From positions 1,413,066 through 1,477,065 of the forward strand of contig NZ_FUEZ01000004.1 in NCBI RefSeq assembly GCF_900157365.1: a stretch of DNA of 64,000 bases, in the 5' to 3' direction. The position numbers and the translations under genes were made by a program. Of this stretch, positions 33,968 to 41,940 are shown one piece after another (the stretch's first letter is position 1; each line of letters starts with the position of its first letter). The notes under the pieces are model-generated. The model ran no database searches and was not told the DNA's origin. It saw nothing but the letters and a program-made list of their open reading frames with translations. The DNA is from Mycobacterium numidiamassiliense. Its GTDB lineage: Bacteria > Actinomycetota > Actinomycetes > Mycobacteriales > Mycobacteriaceae.

Positions 33968-35158
33968 CTATGCGGTGGTGATGCCGGCGGCGATGAGTTC
34001 GTCGGTGGCTTCTGCTGAATATCCCAACTCGCGCAGGATCTTTCGGTTGTGTTCGCCCAACGCGGGCACATCGCCGATAACTGGATCGACGCCGGCCAGG
34101 CTGGCGGGCGGCGGCAGCGCGGCGGCTGGACCGCCGGGCGTCTGAATCTCGTGCCACCGGTCGCGGCCGACGAGTACCGGGTGTAGCCACAGCTGGTCGA
34201 CACTATTCATGCGCGCGTGTGCCACACCGGCGCTGTGCAGGCGCTCCTCGAGTTCCTCGGCGCGCAGCCGTGCCACCGTGGACGCGATGATCGCCTCCAA
34301 CTCGTCGCGGTGCGCGACCCGATCCGGGTTCGTGGCGAACCGTGGATCGGCGACGAGATCCCTTCTGTCCAATACGGTCTCGCAGAGCCGGTGCCATTCG
34401 GCGGGGTTCTGCACGGCGAGCAACACGGTTCCGCCGTCGCCTGCGGTGAACGGGCCGTACGGGGCGATCGTCGGATGCCGCGCACCCGTGCGTGGCGGCG
34501 CCGTTCCCCCGTACCGGCCGTAGTAGAGCGGCTGGGACATCCATTCGACCAACGCGTCGAACAACGACACTGATACCGGCCGGACAACACCGGTCGTCGC
34601 GCGGGCGTAGAGCGCCGTGAGGATTCCGGAGAAGGTGAACATGCCCGCGGCGATATCGGCGATCGATACACCCGTGCGCGCCACCTCGGCTGGCGAGCCA
34701 GTCACCGACAACAGCCCGGCCTCGGCTTGCACCAGCAGGTCGTAGGCCTTGCGGTCGCTCCAGGGGCCGTCCTGGCCGTACCCGCTGATCGTCGCCGTGA
34801 CGGTCCGCGGGTGTGCGCGGGCCACCGACTCAGCATCTAATCCCATCCGGGCCGCAGCGCCCGGCCCCAGATTTTGTACCAGCACGTCGGCGCCTTCCAG
34901 CAGGCGGTGGACGATGCGCCTGCCCTCGGGCTGCTTGAAGTCCACGGTCAACGATTCCTTGCCGCGGTTGAGCCAGACGAAGTAGCTGGACTCGCCGTGC
35001 ACGGCACGGTCGTAACCTCTGGCGAAGTCACCCCCCTGCGGGCGCTCGACCTTGATCACCCGCGCGCCGAGGTCGGCGAGCTGCCGGGTCGCATATGGGG
35101 CCGCGACTGCCTGCTCGAGGCTCACGACGGTGATGCCGGACAGTGGCGCGTCGGTCAA
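33968..35158 (-). CDS. CaiB/BaiF family III CoA-transferase
   Basis: This 396-residue single-domain CoA-transferase has LADLGARVIKVERP, the SGYGQDGPW loop and the catalytic Asp (about D168 in SIADIAAGM). TTG at 35158 is the start: GAGGAG lies 9 nt upstream and the operator palindrome lies 24 nt upstream; a longer frame to 35293 would overrun both. It follows the extradiol dioxygenase in the same direction. It converges on the tandem TetR with 13 bp between stops. Confidence 0.88.
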   Translation of the reverse strand: MTDAPLSGITVVSLEQAVAAPYATRQLADLGARVIKVERPQGGDFARGYDRAVHGESSYFVWLNRGKESLTVDFKQPEGRRIVHRLLEGADVLVQNLGPGAAARMGLDAESVARAHPRTVTATISGYGQDGPWSDRKAYDLLVQAEAGLLSVTGSPAEVARTGVSIADIAAGMFTFSGILTALYARATTGVVRPVSVSLFDALVEWMSQPLYYGRYGGTAPPRTGARHPTIAPYGPFTAGDGGTVLLAVQNPAEWHRLCETVLDRRDLVADPRFATNPDRVAHRDELEAIIASTVARLRAEELEERLHSAGVAHARMNSVDQLWLHPVLVGRDRWHEIQTPGGPAAALPPPASLAGVDPVIGDVPALGEHNRKILRELGYSAEATDELIAAGITTA

Positions 35159-35181
35159 TGTGGGCCCACTCCTCGAGCTGA

Positions 35182-35195
35182 TGACAACAATGTCA
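35182..35195. promoter_or_regulatory. Candidate operator upstream of CaiB gene (14-bp class)
   Basis: TGACAACAATGTCA has perfect 5-bp arms with a 4-bp gap and lies between the extradiol dioxygenase stop and the CaiB TTG start. No convincing -35/-10 pair was found beside it. Confidence 0.5.
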
Positions 35196-35240
35196 GATTC
35201 GCCGAACTGGCCGACGTGGGGCTTGGGCGGACTGACGTGA

Positions 35241-36104
35241 TCACGCTGAGGCGGCGACGGCCATTCCGGTGATCCATTCCGGCACAGGCTCATAGACCAG
35301 CGGGGTTACCGGCCGCCCACCACCGGCGGCGCCTGCGGCCAGCCAGGTCCTGACCTCGTTGGCGCCCGCGCCCGCGCGCGCGTGGGCATTGTCGACGAGT
35401 CGAATCAGTTCAGCGACATCCCAATTCGACATCGCGTCCAACACTTCGGCGTCCCAGTCGGGACGGATCTTGGTCCGCGCTTCGGCCATACCCTCGGCGA
35501 TGATCCGCGCCCGATCCTCATCGCTGAGGTCATAAGTGTCGACTTCCAGACTCGGCGGGGAATGTGACAACCCTCCGGTACCGATCACGAGCACCCGCTC
35601 GGCGATGCCGTCAAGGAATCGGCCCACCTCCGCGCCGAATTCGGCCACCCGATGCCCAGTCGGAAGCGGAGCCGTGGCGCAGTTCACCGGCACCGGGATG
35701 ACCGGCTTGACGGCCAGCTCCCCGAGCAGGTCCCGAATGGGTTGAGCGAACGCGTGATCCAGTCCGATGTCCCGACACGCGGCGACGTCGAAGCCGGCCG
35801 ATAGCAGGTGTTCGCACAGTCGGCGTGCCAGCGCCGGCGGGACGTCCAGGTCGCCGGCCGGATGGCCGCCCTCGGCCAGGATCGACGCGGACAATGCGAC
35901 CCCGAATGCGGGTACTACGTGGCGAAATGCGCGGCGATGGTCACCGCCGAACACGATCACCACGTCCGGGTCGAAGTGTCGTGCGCGCTCGGCCGCTGAC
36001 GTCAGTGCCGAGCGAAACCGGCGGCCGAAGGCATGTTCGACGTCGCGTTCCTTGCCCGGGCTGTGGCTTGCGCAGACAACCAGCCGCTCTGCAGTCACGT
36101 CCAT
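35241..36104 (-). CDS. Class III extradiol ring-cleavage dioxygenase (MhpB-like)
   Basis: This 287-residue LigB-family dioxygenase opens a catechol ring next to its hydroxyls. It aligns well by eye with 2,3-dihydroxyphenylpropionate 1,2-dioxygenase: CASHSPG (H14), FGGDHRR (H56), GLDHAFAQP (H117), GTGGLSHSPP (H181) and the C-terminal VPEWITGMA. H117 and H181 occupy the places of the catalytic His115 and His179 of MhpB. ATG 36104 is used; a GTG at 36098 has better spacing from AAGGGG. It is the only ring-cleavage enzyme seen, so it probably feeds the hydrolase-hydratase-aldolase genes at 5.4-7.9 kb. Confidence 0.92.
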   Translation of the reverse strand: MDVTAERLVVCASHSPGKERDVEHAFGRRFRSALTSAAERARHFDPDVVIVFGGDHRRAFRHVVPAFGVALSASILAEGGHPAGDLDVPPALARRLCEHLLSAGFDVAACRDIGLDHAFAQPIRDLLGELAVKPVIPVPVNCATAPLPTGHRVAEFGAEVGRFLDGIAERVLVIGTGGLSHSPPSLEVDTYDLSDEDRARIIAEGMAEARTKIRPDWDAEVLDAMSNWDVAELIRLVDNAHARAGAGANEVRTWLAAGAAGGGRPVTPLVYEPVPEWITGMAVAASA

Positions 36105-36121
36105 CACCCCTTCGTTAGAAG

Positions 36122-36135
36122 TGACACTTATGTTA
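36122..36135. promoter_or_regulatory. Candidate operator of the extradiol dioxygenase (14-bp class)
   Basis: TGACACTTATGTTA (one arm mismatch) overlaps a minus-strand -10-like TAACAT (36135-36130) and lies 18 nt before the ATG. The same ATCTAACATWAGTGTCACT block occurs at 27.85 kb. No clear -35 was seen. Confidence 0.5.
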
Positions 36136-36184
36136 GATGAGTCCGGGTGCCACGGCGAAACTCGTCGCCCCGCCGACTAGCGCA

Positions 36185-36364
36185 TCACACCGTGATGACG
36201 ATGCCTCGGGTCAGTGCCACGATGACGCCGAGGATCACGATGAAGGCCACGCTTACCGCGACAAGCCAGATGGTTTCTCGCTGGAGCGCGGCATTGGTCT
36301 GCGGAGGAAGAAAGAATTCAGCGGACATGTCCTTCATGCGGTCAGTTGGCACAAGGGCTCCCAT
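36185..36364 (-). CDS. Small single-pass membrane protein
   Basis: This 59-residue protein has a hydrophilic N-terminus (FFLPPQTNAALQRET) and one long transmembrane helix (IWLVAVSVAFIVILGVIV), ending TRGIVITV. It begins 4 nt after the stop of the AveC-like membrane protein, so it is probably its partner or assembly factor. No family is recognised. The ATG at 36364 is taken; ATGs at 36337 and 36328 are alternatives. Confidence 0.65.
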   Translation of the reverse strand: MGALVPTDRMKDMSAEFFLPPQTNAALQRETIWLVAVSVAFIVILGVIVALTRGIVITV

Positions 36365-36368
36365 CGGA

Positions 36369-37283
36369 TCACGGAATGTAGGGGCTGTCGGCGCCGGTCG
36401 CCGTGCGCAACACCACGAGCGGGATGACCAGAAAAACGAAGAAGGTGATCTGGAAGACGATGAACCAGGCGCCCAGTCGCATGAGCTCGAATCGCCATCG
36501 CGGAATCGCGACCTCATAGTTGAGGTAGTCGTCGAATTCCTGCTGCTTGGTCAACGGCACCCGCTTGGTCGCAACGGCTATCCCGCCCCAACTTTCGCTG
36601 CCGAGCGACGAATGCAACGAAGTCTTGGGAACTGTGAACCGATCCAATCGGCAGAACCGCTCGAAGTGATTGAGACCGCGAATCGGCGGCTTACCGGCCC
36701 AATAGGCGATCAGGTTGGGCCACACGCACATGATGCCAATGGTCCACAGCAAAGTGATGCGACCGCCGTTGCCCCACTCGAGAGCGGGACCAATGCCGGG
36801 ATCGTAGGTCCACCAACCCATTGCCGTGGCGGTGCCCTCGACGGCGAAATCCCACACGTAGTTGACCGGAATTGCAAGCACCAGCATGGATTTGAGCATG
36901 GTCCAGCCAAACCGCGCGGACACCCATTGACTCAGCCACAACACCAGAAGCGCGTGTACTCCCCAGTACACCGCGTAGGCGAACGGCATGAACAGAGGAT
37001 CGTTGGGAGTCTTGAGCGGCAGCCACTCGAGCAGATGGTGTTGCGCAAACGCCGGACTGTAGAACAACATCTGGCCCCAGTCGCCGATGGTCTCCATCCA
37101 GTACACCGCAAGGCTGTTGAACAGGAAAAGGAATCCCCAGGTCAGGCGCCGCCGCCGAATCACATCGGCTACCGCGAGAACGATGAAGATGCTGCCGGCG
37201 ATCGGTATCACCCAGTTGAAGAACCAGACACCGGACGGGTTGAGGGTCGCTGGTGGTGCCAATTGTGACGTGGCGAAAAGCAT
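36369..37283 (-). CDS. AveC-like (spirocyclase AveC family) integral membrane protein
   Basis: This 304-residue protein has about seven hydrophobic segments (FFNWVIPIAGSIFIVLAVAD, FAYAVYWGVHALLVLWL, a C-terminal FQITFFVFLVIPLVVL) and Trp-rich loops such as WWTYDPGIGPALEWGNG. It resembles the AveC-type proteins common near P450 and TetR genes in mycobacteria. AveC itself is a spirocyclase/dehydratase of avermectin synthesis, but catabolic relatives are not characterised. It is divergent from a second AveC-like gene, with a regulatory palindrome between. Confidence 0.7.
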   Translation of the reverse strand: MLFATSQLAPPATLNPSGVWFFNWVIPIAGSIFIVLAVADVIRRRRLTWGFLFLFNSLAVYWMETIGDWGQMLFYSPAFAQHHLLEWLPLKTPNDPLFMPFAYAVYWGVHALLVLWLSQWVSARFGWTMLKSMLVLAIPVNYVWDFAVEGTATAMGWWTYDPGIGPALEWGNGGRITLLWTIGIMCVWPNLIAYWAGKPPIRGLNHFERFCRLDRFTVPKTSLHSSLGSESWGGIAVATKRVPLTKQQEFDDYLNYEVAIPRWRFELMRLGAWFIVFQITFFVFLVIPLVVLRTATGADSPYIP

Positions 37284-37332
37284 CGTTGCCTCTCAACGAG
37301 CAAGTGATGGAGAGGGATCCAAGTACTTGTGT

Positions 37333-37361
37333 AACCTAGTTCACTACATGTCGTTTGTCAC
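37333..37361 (-). promoter_or_regulatory. Probable promoter of the leftward AveC-like gene
   Basis: On the minus strand GTGACA (37361-37356), a 17-bp spacer and TAGGTT (37338-37333) form a near-consensus promoter about 50 nt before the ATG at 37283. Confidence 0.4.
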
Positions 37362-37388
37362 GCGAATCTACAGTGACACCGCCGGACG

Positions 37389-37417
37389 TTGACACTATGA
37401 CAGTTAACTGCCATCTT
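37389..37417 (+). promoter_or_regulatory. Promoter with embedded 16-bp operator, AveC-like gene 2
   Basis: A consensus -35 TTGACA (37389-37394) and a -10-like CATCTT (37412-37417) are 17 bp apart; the spacer holds TGACAGTTAACTGCCA (37398-37413), the 16-bp palindrome with one mismatch. It reads toward the gene at 37447. Confidence 0.6.
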
Positions 37418-37446
37418 TGGTTAGGTCGTGTCAAGGGAGCTGTGCA

Positions 37447-38487
37447 GTGACGGATCTGAAGTCGCCTCGGCATACAGAGCCGTCGACAATCGAGACCGGG
37501 CGGATCAAGACCATTCGGCCGGTGCTGTTCTGGTCGAGCCTCGGCGCGGTGTTCGTCGTCATCGCTGCCTTCGTCTACATCTCGTGGATCGCGTCGGGCA
37601 ATGCGACACCGGTGAATCCGGGTCCCGACCCGATCCCCGGAGCCACCCGGTGGGCGATGACCGCCTTCCAAATCGCCTGCCCGATACTGGCATTGGTCGC
37701 GATTGGCTGCATAGTCCGTAAGAGCGTTCGCGAGCGTCAACTCTGCGTCGAAGCGGCCATCGTGATCGGATCGGCGATCGCGTGGTGGCATGACCCGCTG
37801 ATCAACTGGTTTCAGCCAACGCTGTTCTACAACGCCGGCCTGGTCAACTTCGGCAACTGGACGCAGAACATCCCCGGCTGGTTAAGCCCCGACGGTCGAC
37901 TGATGGCCGAACCAGCGCTGATGATCGGAATGATCTACATCTGGATGCCGTTGGCCATGGGCTCGATCGCCCGCGGGGCCATGGGTCGTGCCCGCCGACG
38001 TTGGCCGACGCTGGGACCCGTCCGCACCTTCTGCGTCGGTTGGCTCGCGGTATACGTCATCGAGTTTCCGCTCGAGATCTTTGCGGTGCGCCACGGCCTG
38101 CTCGGCTATCCTGCGTCGATTCCCGGCGTCACGCTCTGGGCGGGTCAGACTGTCCAGATCCCGCTGTACGGCCCCATCCTGTGGTCGCTGGTGCTGAGTT
38201 CAAGCGGTGCACTGATGTTTTTCCGCAACCACGACGGCAGGATCCGGGTGGAGGCTGGTGTGGAGACTCTGCGGTGGGCCGGCCCACGGGTCAGAGGGCT
38301 GTTAAGAGTGCTGGCCGTCACCGGCTTTCTACACGTGGTGGCGATCGGGGTGTACGACCTGCCGGTGAACCTCGCCGGCTTCTATGCCGGGCCGACCCAG
38401 ACTTATCCGAGCTACTTGCGCACGCAGTACTGCGGACCAGGCACACCACGGCGCTGCCCCGATGGCACCCGCTTCAACGATCGCTAG
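37447..38487 (+). CDS. AveC-like (spirocyclase AveC family) integral membrane protein
   Basis: This 346-residue membrane protein has an N-terminal TM helix (VLFWSSLGAVFVVIAAFVY) and further TM segments, plus the motif WWHDPLINWFQPTLFYNAG and GNWTQNIPGWLSPDG typical of actinobacterial AveC-family members. GTG 37447 follows GGGAG. It pairs head-to-head with the 36369 gene and is controlled by the 16-bp palindrome. The C-terminal Cys pair (YCGPGTPRRCPDG) may lie outside the membrane. Role in the pathway is unknown; cyclisation, dehydration or uptake are possibilities. Confidence 0.72.
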   Translation: MTDLKSPRHTEPSTIETGRIKTIRPVLFWSSLGAVFVVIAAFVYISWIASGNATPVNPGPDPIPGATRWAMTAFQIACPILALVAIGCIVRKSVRERQLCVEAAIVIGSAIAWWHDPLINWFQPTLFYNAGLVNFGNWTQNIPGWLSPDGRLMAEPALMIGMIYIWMPLAMGSIARGAMGRARRRWPTLGPVRTFCVGWLAVYVIEFPLEIFAVRHGLLGYPASIPGVTLWAGQTVQIPLYGPILWSLVLSSSGALMFFRNHDGRIRVEAGVETLRWAGPRVRGLLRVLAVTGFLHVVAIGVYDLPVNLAGFYAGPTQTYPSYLRTQYCGPGTPRRCPDGTRFNDR

Positions 38488-38493
38488 GTCGCG

Positions 38494-39084
38494 CTACTTC
38501 AGGACCGCGGGCAGGGCGGCGAACTCCTGACGGATCAGGTCGTCGAGCGACCGGCCCGGCGTCGACAACCAATGATTGAGGGCGCGCTCGACGAGCAGCA
38601 TGCCGACCGCTGCCAACAGTCGGCATTCGCTGTCGGGGGCGGGCAATCGGCGTCTTTCGGCGATCACCTTGGCGACGGTCTCTGCGTTGGCCTCGTGGTT
38701 TCGGCGTTCGCGGCCCAGCAGGACGAGCGACGACGCGACGGCGTCGTGGTACTGCGCGATCCTTTTGCGGATGCGCTTGAGGCCGGGCGCAAGCACAGCA
38801 AACGAATTGGCCAGCGCCTCGAAATCTGACATCTTCTCCGGTTGAGCGAGGTACACGCCGCTCACGGCGTCGATGAAGTCGTACTCGCCGAAGAAAAGCA
38901 CTGACTCCTTGGTCGGGAAGTACCGGAAGAAGGTCCTCGGCGAAACGCCCACGCTTTCGGCGATCTGGTCTGTGGTGGTCTCGTCGTACCCGTTGGTGCT
39001 GAACAGATTTAGGGCAGCATTCAGCAGAGCATTGCGGATCCGGTCCGCATGCGCGTCCCGCGGTGATCGATCGCCCCGGGCCAT
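38494..39084 (-). CDS. TetR/AcrR family transcriptional regulator
   Basis: This 196-residue TetR has its HTH near residues 31-53 (TTTDQIAESVGVSPRTFFRYF, split at the turn) and a helical sensor domain. It is divergent from the P450 at 39253, whose promoter carries a perfect 16-bp palindrome, and lies at the centre of the 37-48 kb cluster of such sites. It is therefore the best candidate for their repressor. A TGACAGT half-site at 39115-39121 could allow weak autoregulation. Confidence 0.9.
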   Translation of the reverse strand: MARGDRSPRDAHADRIRNALLNAALNLFSTNGYDETTTDQIAESVGVSPRTFFRYFPTKESVLFFGEYDFIDAVSGVYLAQPEKMSDFEALANSFAVLAPGLKRIRKRIAQYHDAVASSLVLLGRERRNHEANAETVAKVIAERRRLPAPDSECRLLAAVGMLLVERALNHWLSTPGRSLDDLIRQEFAALPAVLK

Positions 39085-39148
39085 CCGCCAACCTCCTCCT
39101 ACGTCTGGGTGTCCTGACAGTACAACGACTAGGGGTGCCGGTACATCG

Positions 39149-39202
39149 TTGACACTTGTCGTGCTACCGACGATACTTCCAATGTATGACAGTCAACTGT
39201 CA
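39149..39202 (+). promoter_or_regulatory. Promoter and perfect 16-bp operator of the P450 gene
   Basis: A -35 TTGACA (39149-39154), 17-bp spacer and GATACT (39172-39177) precede TGACAGTCAACTGTCA (39187-39202), with perfect 7-bp arms. The palindrome would lie at about +4 to +19, over the transcription start. It reads into the P450 at 39253. Confidence 0.62.
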
Positions 39203-39252
39203 CAGTGATACCCGAGCGCCGGTCGGCGCGGGTAGAGGGAGTTTCCGTCTCA

Positions 39253-40443
39253 ATGACCGAGCTGGGCGTAACCGGAACGCTGAATATCAACGATCTGCCC
39301 TTCACGGCGGACCGCACGCGCGCCTGGCGCGAACTGCGGGAGGCGGGCGAGGCGGTGAGTTCTGGCGAGGAGATCGTGCTGACCAGCGCCGAGGCCGTCG
39401 AGTTCGCGGCCAAACGACCTGAGATCTTTTCGTCGGCAAGAGCTTTCGACCGCTTAGGAAGCCCCGTCCCGCTGGTACCGATTGCGATCGACCCGCCGGA
39501 TCACACTCGGTTCCGCCGAATGCTTGATCCGTTCTTCAGCCCTAAGAAGATGGCCGAGCGTGAGCCCGAATTGCGCAGGCAGGCAGGAGAATTGATCGAC
39601 GCCATCGTCGCGCGCGGCGAGTGCGACGTGGTTACCGATCTCGCTACACCTTTTCCCTCCCAGGTGTTTCTGACGCTGTTCGGGTTGCCCATGGCGGACC
39701 GCGACCGGCTGGTGCGGTGGAAGGACGCGATTCTGCAATTCACCGATCCGAGTAGCGCCGAGGCGACCCCAGAGGTGATGGCTCACGCGCTGGAATTGTT
39801 CACCTATTTGACCGAGCACATCGCCGAGCGGCGCGCCGATTCGACCGGCAGCGACATGCTCACCCAGCTGATACAAGACACCGACGAGGGCGGCATGTCG
39901 GACAACGAGATCCTTGGCCTGTGCTTCATGTTCGTGCTGGCCGGGCTGGATACCGTCACCTCTGCGGTGGGGTTCTCCCTGGCCAGGCTGGCGGCCGACA
40001 CCGAGATGCGCCACCGTGTCGCCAACGACTTCGCGCTCATCCCGGCATTCATCGAGGATATTTTGCGCGTCGACGGACCTGTCCCGTTCGCGCCGCGTGT
40101 CACCACCGAGGAGGTCGAAGTGGCGGGCAGGATCGTGCCGAAGGACACCACGGTCATGCTCAGTTATGGCAGCGCCGACCGTGATCCGCGGCGGTACCAG
40201 GACGCCGACGAGATTCATCTCGATAGCAAGGTCGTGCACTTCGCGTTCGGGCGTGGACCGCACCGGTGTCTGGGTTCGCACCTGGCGCGTCTCGAACTCC
40301 GTCTGATCCTCGAGGAATGGCACTCCCGCATACCCGAATACACTCTGGCTCAAGACAAGTCGCCGCAGATGCCCTGGCCGACCGGGACGATGTCTCTGCA
40401 ATCGGTACCGCTGAATATCAAGCCGTCGTCGGGGAGTCAGTAA
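39253..40443 (+). CDS. Cytochrome P450
   Basis: This 396-residue P450 has the I-helix VLAGLDTVTSAV, the haem loop FGRGPHRCLGSH with axial Cys at about residue 339, and the early IDPPDHTRFRRMLDPFFSP motif common in actinobacterial P450s. The usual K-helix ExxR reads EDILR. ATG 39253 is downstream of the operator at 39187. It stands as a single-gene unit between divergent TetR and a convergent LLM oxidoreductase. Confidence 0.93.
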   Translation: MTELGVTGTLNINDLPFTADRTRAWRELREAGEAVSSGEEIVLTSAEAVEFAAKRPEIFSSARAFDRLGSPVPLVPIAIDPPDHTRFRRMLDPFFSPKKMAEREPELRRQAGELIDAIVARGECDVVTDLATPFPSQVFLTLFGLPMADRDRLVRWKDAILQFTDPSSAEATPEVMAHALELFTYLTEHIAERRADSTGSDMLTQLIQDTDEGGMSDNEILGLCFMFVLAGLDTVTSAVGFSLARLAADTEMRHRVANDFALIPAFIEDILRVDGPVPFAPRVTTEEVEVAGRIVPKDTTVMLSYGSADRDPRRYQDADEIHLDSKVVHFAFGRGPHRCLGSHLARLELRLILEEWHSRIPEYTLAQDKSPQMPWPTGTMSLQSVPLNIKPSSGSQ

Positions 40444-40467
40444 ATCTGACGTTTTTCGCGCGAAGAC

Positions 40468-41388
40468 TCATCCGACCTTCGGGATGATTTCCTCCGCCAC
40501 CCACTGCATATGGTCGAGGTAGGCATTGAAGCCATCCAGTGCCGGCGGGTTGACCCAGGTGTCCGTAACGCCGCGCTCGGCCAGCATGTTGCAGTTGTCG
40601 ATCACCTGCTGGGCGCTCTGGCCGAAATGCGCATTCGGGTCGTCGACGAATACGTGCTCTTGACCGATGGACAACACCGCGAGGCTGTAAAACAGGGAGA
40701 ACGGCCGGTCGTCGAACCCGGGCTGCGCGCGCAGGTAGTCCATCTTGGCCGGCAGTTCGTCGGGCTTGGTCAGCCAAGGCGCCCAACCGTCGCCGAACCG
40801 GGCCGCCCGGCGCAACACCGCGTCGGCATCTCCGCCCATCCACACTGTCGGGTGGGGTTTGGAGATCGGCTTGGGCCCGAACGCGATGTCGTCGAACTTG
40901 ACGAAGTCGCCGTCGAAGCTTGGCGAGTCGCTGTGCCACAACTCGAACATCGCCTCGAGATACTCATCGGTCAAGCGGCCACGCTTATTGAAGGGAACAC
41001 CGATCGCGTCATACTCCTCTTTGAGCCAACCGACACCGACGGTGGTCTGGGCGCGACCGCCACTGAGCCAGTCGAGCGTTGCGATCTGCTTCGCGGCGAC
41101 GATCGGGTTGTGCAACGGCAAGATCGTGACCATCGACCCGATGGTGATCGTCGAGGTGGCGCCCGCGACGAAGGCCTGGGCGGTGGTTGCGTCGAAGTAG
41201 TGGTTCCCGGACAACTCGAGATGACCAGTCGGGGTGAGGAAGTGCTCGGGCAGGAAAACCATCGAATAGCCTAGGTGCTCGGCCTGTTGGGCAACTCGCG
41301 CGATGTCGGCGCCGGTGAGCTGGTGCTCCCACGGCTGTGTGATCGCGGCGACGTGCATACAGTTGGGCAGGTAGACGGCGAATCTCAT
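40468..41388 (-). CDS. LLM-class (F420-dependent type) oxidoreductase
   Basis: This 306-residue TIM-barrel protein of the luciferase-like monooxygenase superfamily has MRFAVYLPNC at the start, ARVAQQAEHLGYSMVFLPEH, the TITIGSMVTILPLHNPIVAAK strand region (split) and GVGWLKEEYDAIG. The last motif is typical of mycobacterial F420-dependent enzymes. It could reduce or oxidise a ketone, alcohol or double bond. ATG 41388 has GGAAGG 7 nt upstream. Its own promoter carries one of a pair of 16-bp operators. Confidence 0.88.
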   Translation of the reverse strand: MRFAVYLPNCMHVAAITQPWEHQLTGADIARVAQQAEHLGYSMVFLPEHFLTPTGHLELSGNHYFDATTAQAFVAGATSTITIGSMVTILPLHNPIVAAKQIATLDWLSGGRAQTTVGVGWLKEEYDAIGVPFNKRGRLTDEYLEAMFELWHSDSPSFDGDFVKFDDIAFGPKPISKPHPTVWMGGDADAVLRRAARFGDGWAPWLTKPDELPAKMDYLRAQPGFDDRPFSLFYSLAVLSIGQEHVFVDDPNAHFGQSAQQVIDNCNMLAERGVTDTWVNPPALDGFNAYLDHMQWVAEEIIPKVG

Positions 41389-41466
41389 CTGGCGCCTTCC
41401 GATTTCATGGCCCGGTGGCGGAGCGCCGACAGGAGGATCCGACGGCACGTCGATCACGACGCCCTC

Positions 41467-41494
41467 ATTATGGCAGTCTACTGTCATACGTCAA
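41467..41494 (-). promoter_or_regulatory. Promoter with embedded 16-bp operator, LLM gene
   Basis: On the minus strand TTGACG (41494-41489) and CATAAT (41472-41467) are 16 bp apart. The palindrome TGGCAGTCTACTGTCA (41471-41486 on the plus strand) fills the spacer and touches the -10. Confidence 0.6.
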
Positions 41495-41509
41495 GGCGCA
41501 TGCCCGGCG

Positions 41510-41538
41510 TTGACTATGGCAGTTGACTGTCATAGTGT
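41510..41538 (+). promoter_or_regulatory. Promoter with embedded 16-bp operator, 41.6-47.1 kb operon
   Basis: TTGACT (41510-41515) and TAGTGT (41533-41538) are exactly 17 bp apart, and TGGCAGTTGACTGTCA (41517-41532) fills the spacer almost to the base. Its centre is 46 bp from the LLM operator, so one repressor could silence both directions. Confidence 0.65.
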
Positions 41539-41574
41539 GACTGCAACCCCTGGCTGTTGCGAAAGGCGTGTTGC

Positions 41575-41940
41575 GTGGCTCCGAACCTGTTCATTGCGCT
41601 CACCAATCCGATCGAGGGCGAAGACGACGCATTCAACAAGTGGTACGACACTCAGCACGTGCCTGAGGTTCTCGACGTTCCGGGAGTCGTTACGGCACAG
41701 CGTTACGACATCACCGAACTGAAGGTCCCCGAAGACCAGGACCTGCCCGCTCAGCTGCCGCCGCCGACTCACCGTTACATGGTGATCTACGAGCTGGACA
41801 ACGAGCCCGACATCGTGATGGCGGAGTTCCTAAAACGCGTCATGGCAGGAACGCTGTCATTGGGGGAGTGGCTTGATCTGACCACGGTGTCTCTCACCGG
41901 ATGGGCCCCGCGCGGCGAACGCGTCCTGGCGGAGCGCTAG
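41575..41940 (+). CDS. EthD-like dimeric alpha/beta-barrel protein
   Basis: This 121-residue protein resembles EthD-type ferredoxin-fold proteins: LFIALTNPIEGEDDAFNKWYDTQHVPEVL and YMVIYELDN (first motif split by its loop). Such proteins occur with P450 and catabolic operons and some act as small isomerases or accessory factors. GTG 41575 follows AAAGG; a longer frame from 41557 lacks a ribosome site. It is the first gene of a six-gene operon under the 41517 operator. Confidence 0.78.
   Translation: MAPNLFIALTNPIEGEDDAFNKWYDTQHVPEVLDVPGVVTAQRYDITELKVPEDQDLPAQLPPPTHRYMVIYELDNEPDIVMAEFLKRVMAGTLSLGEWLDLTTVSLTGWAPRGERVLAER

Noticed and set aside
37356..37378. Inverted TGTCAC-N11-GTGACA resembling the operator half-sites
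   Set aside because: The half-sites point outward relative to the operators and one of them is explained as the -35 of the leftward AveC promoter.
40456..40465. Perfect 10-bp palindrome TTCGCGCGAA between convergent P450 and LLM genes
   Set aside because: It has no loop or T-run and such CG-rich palindromes are expected by chance in this composition.
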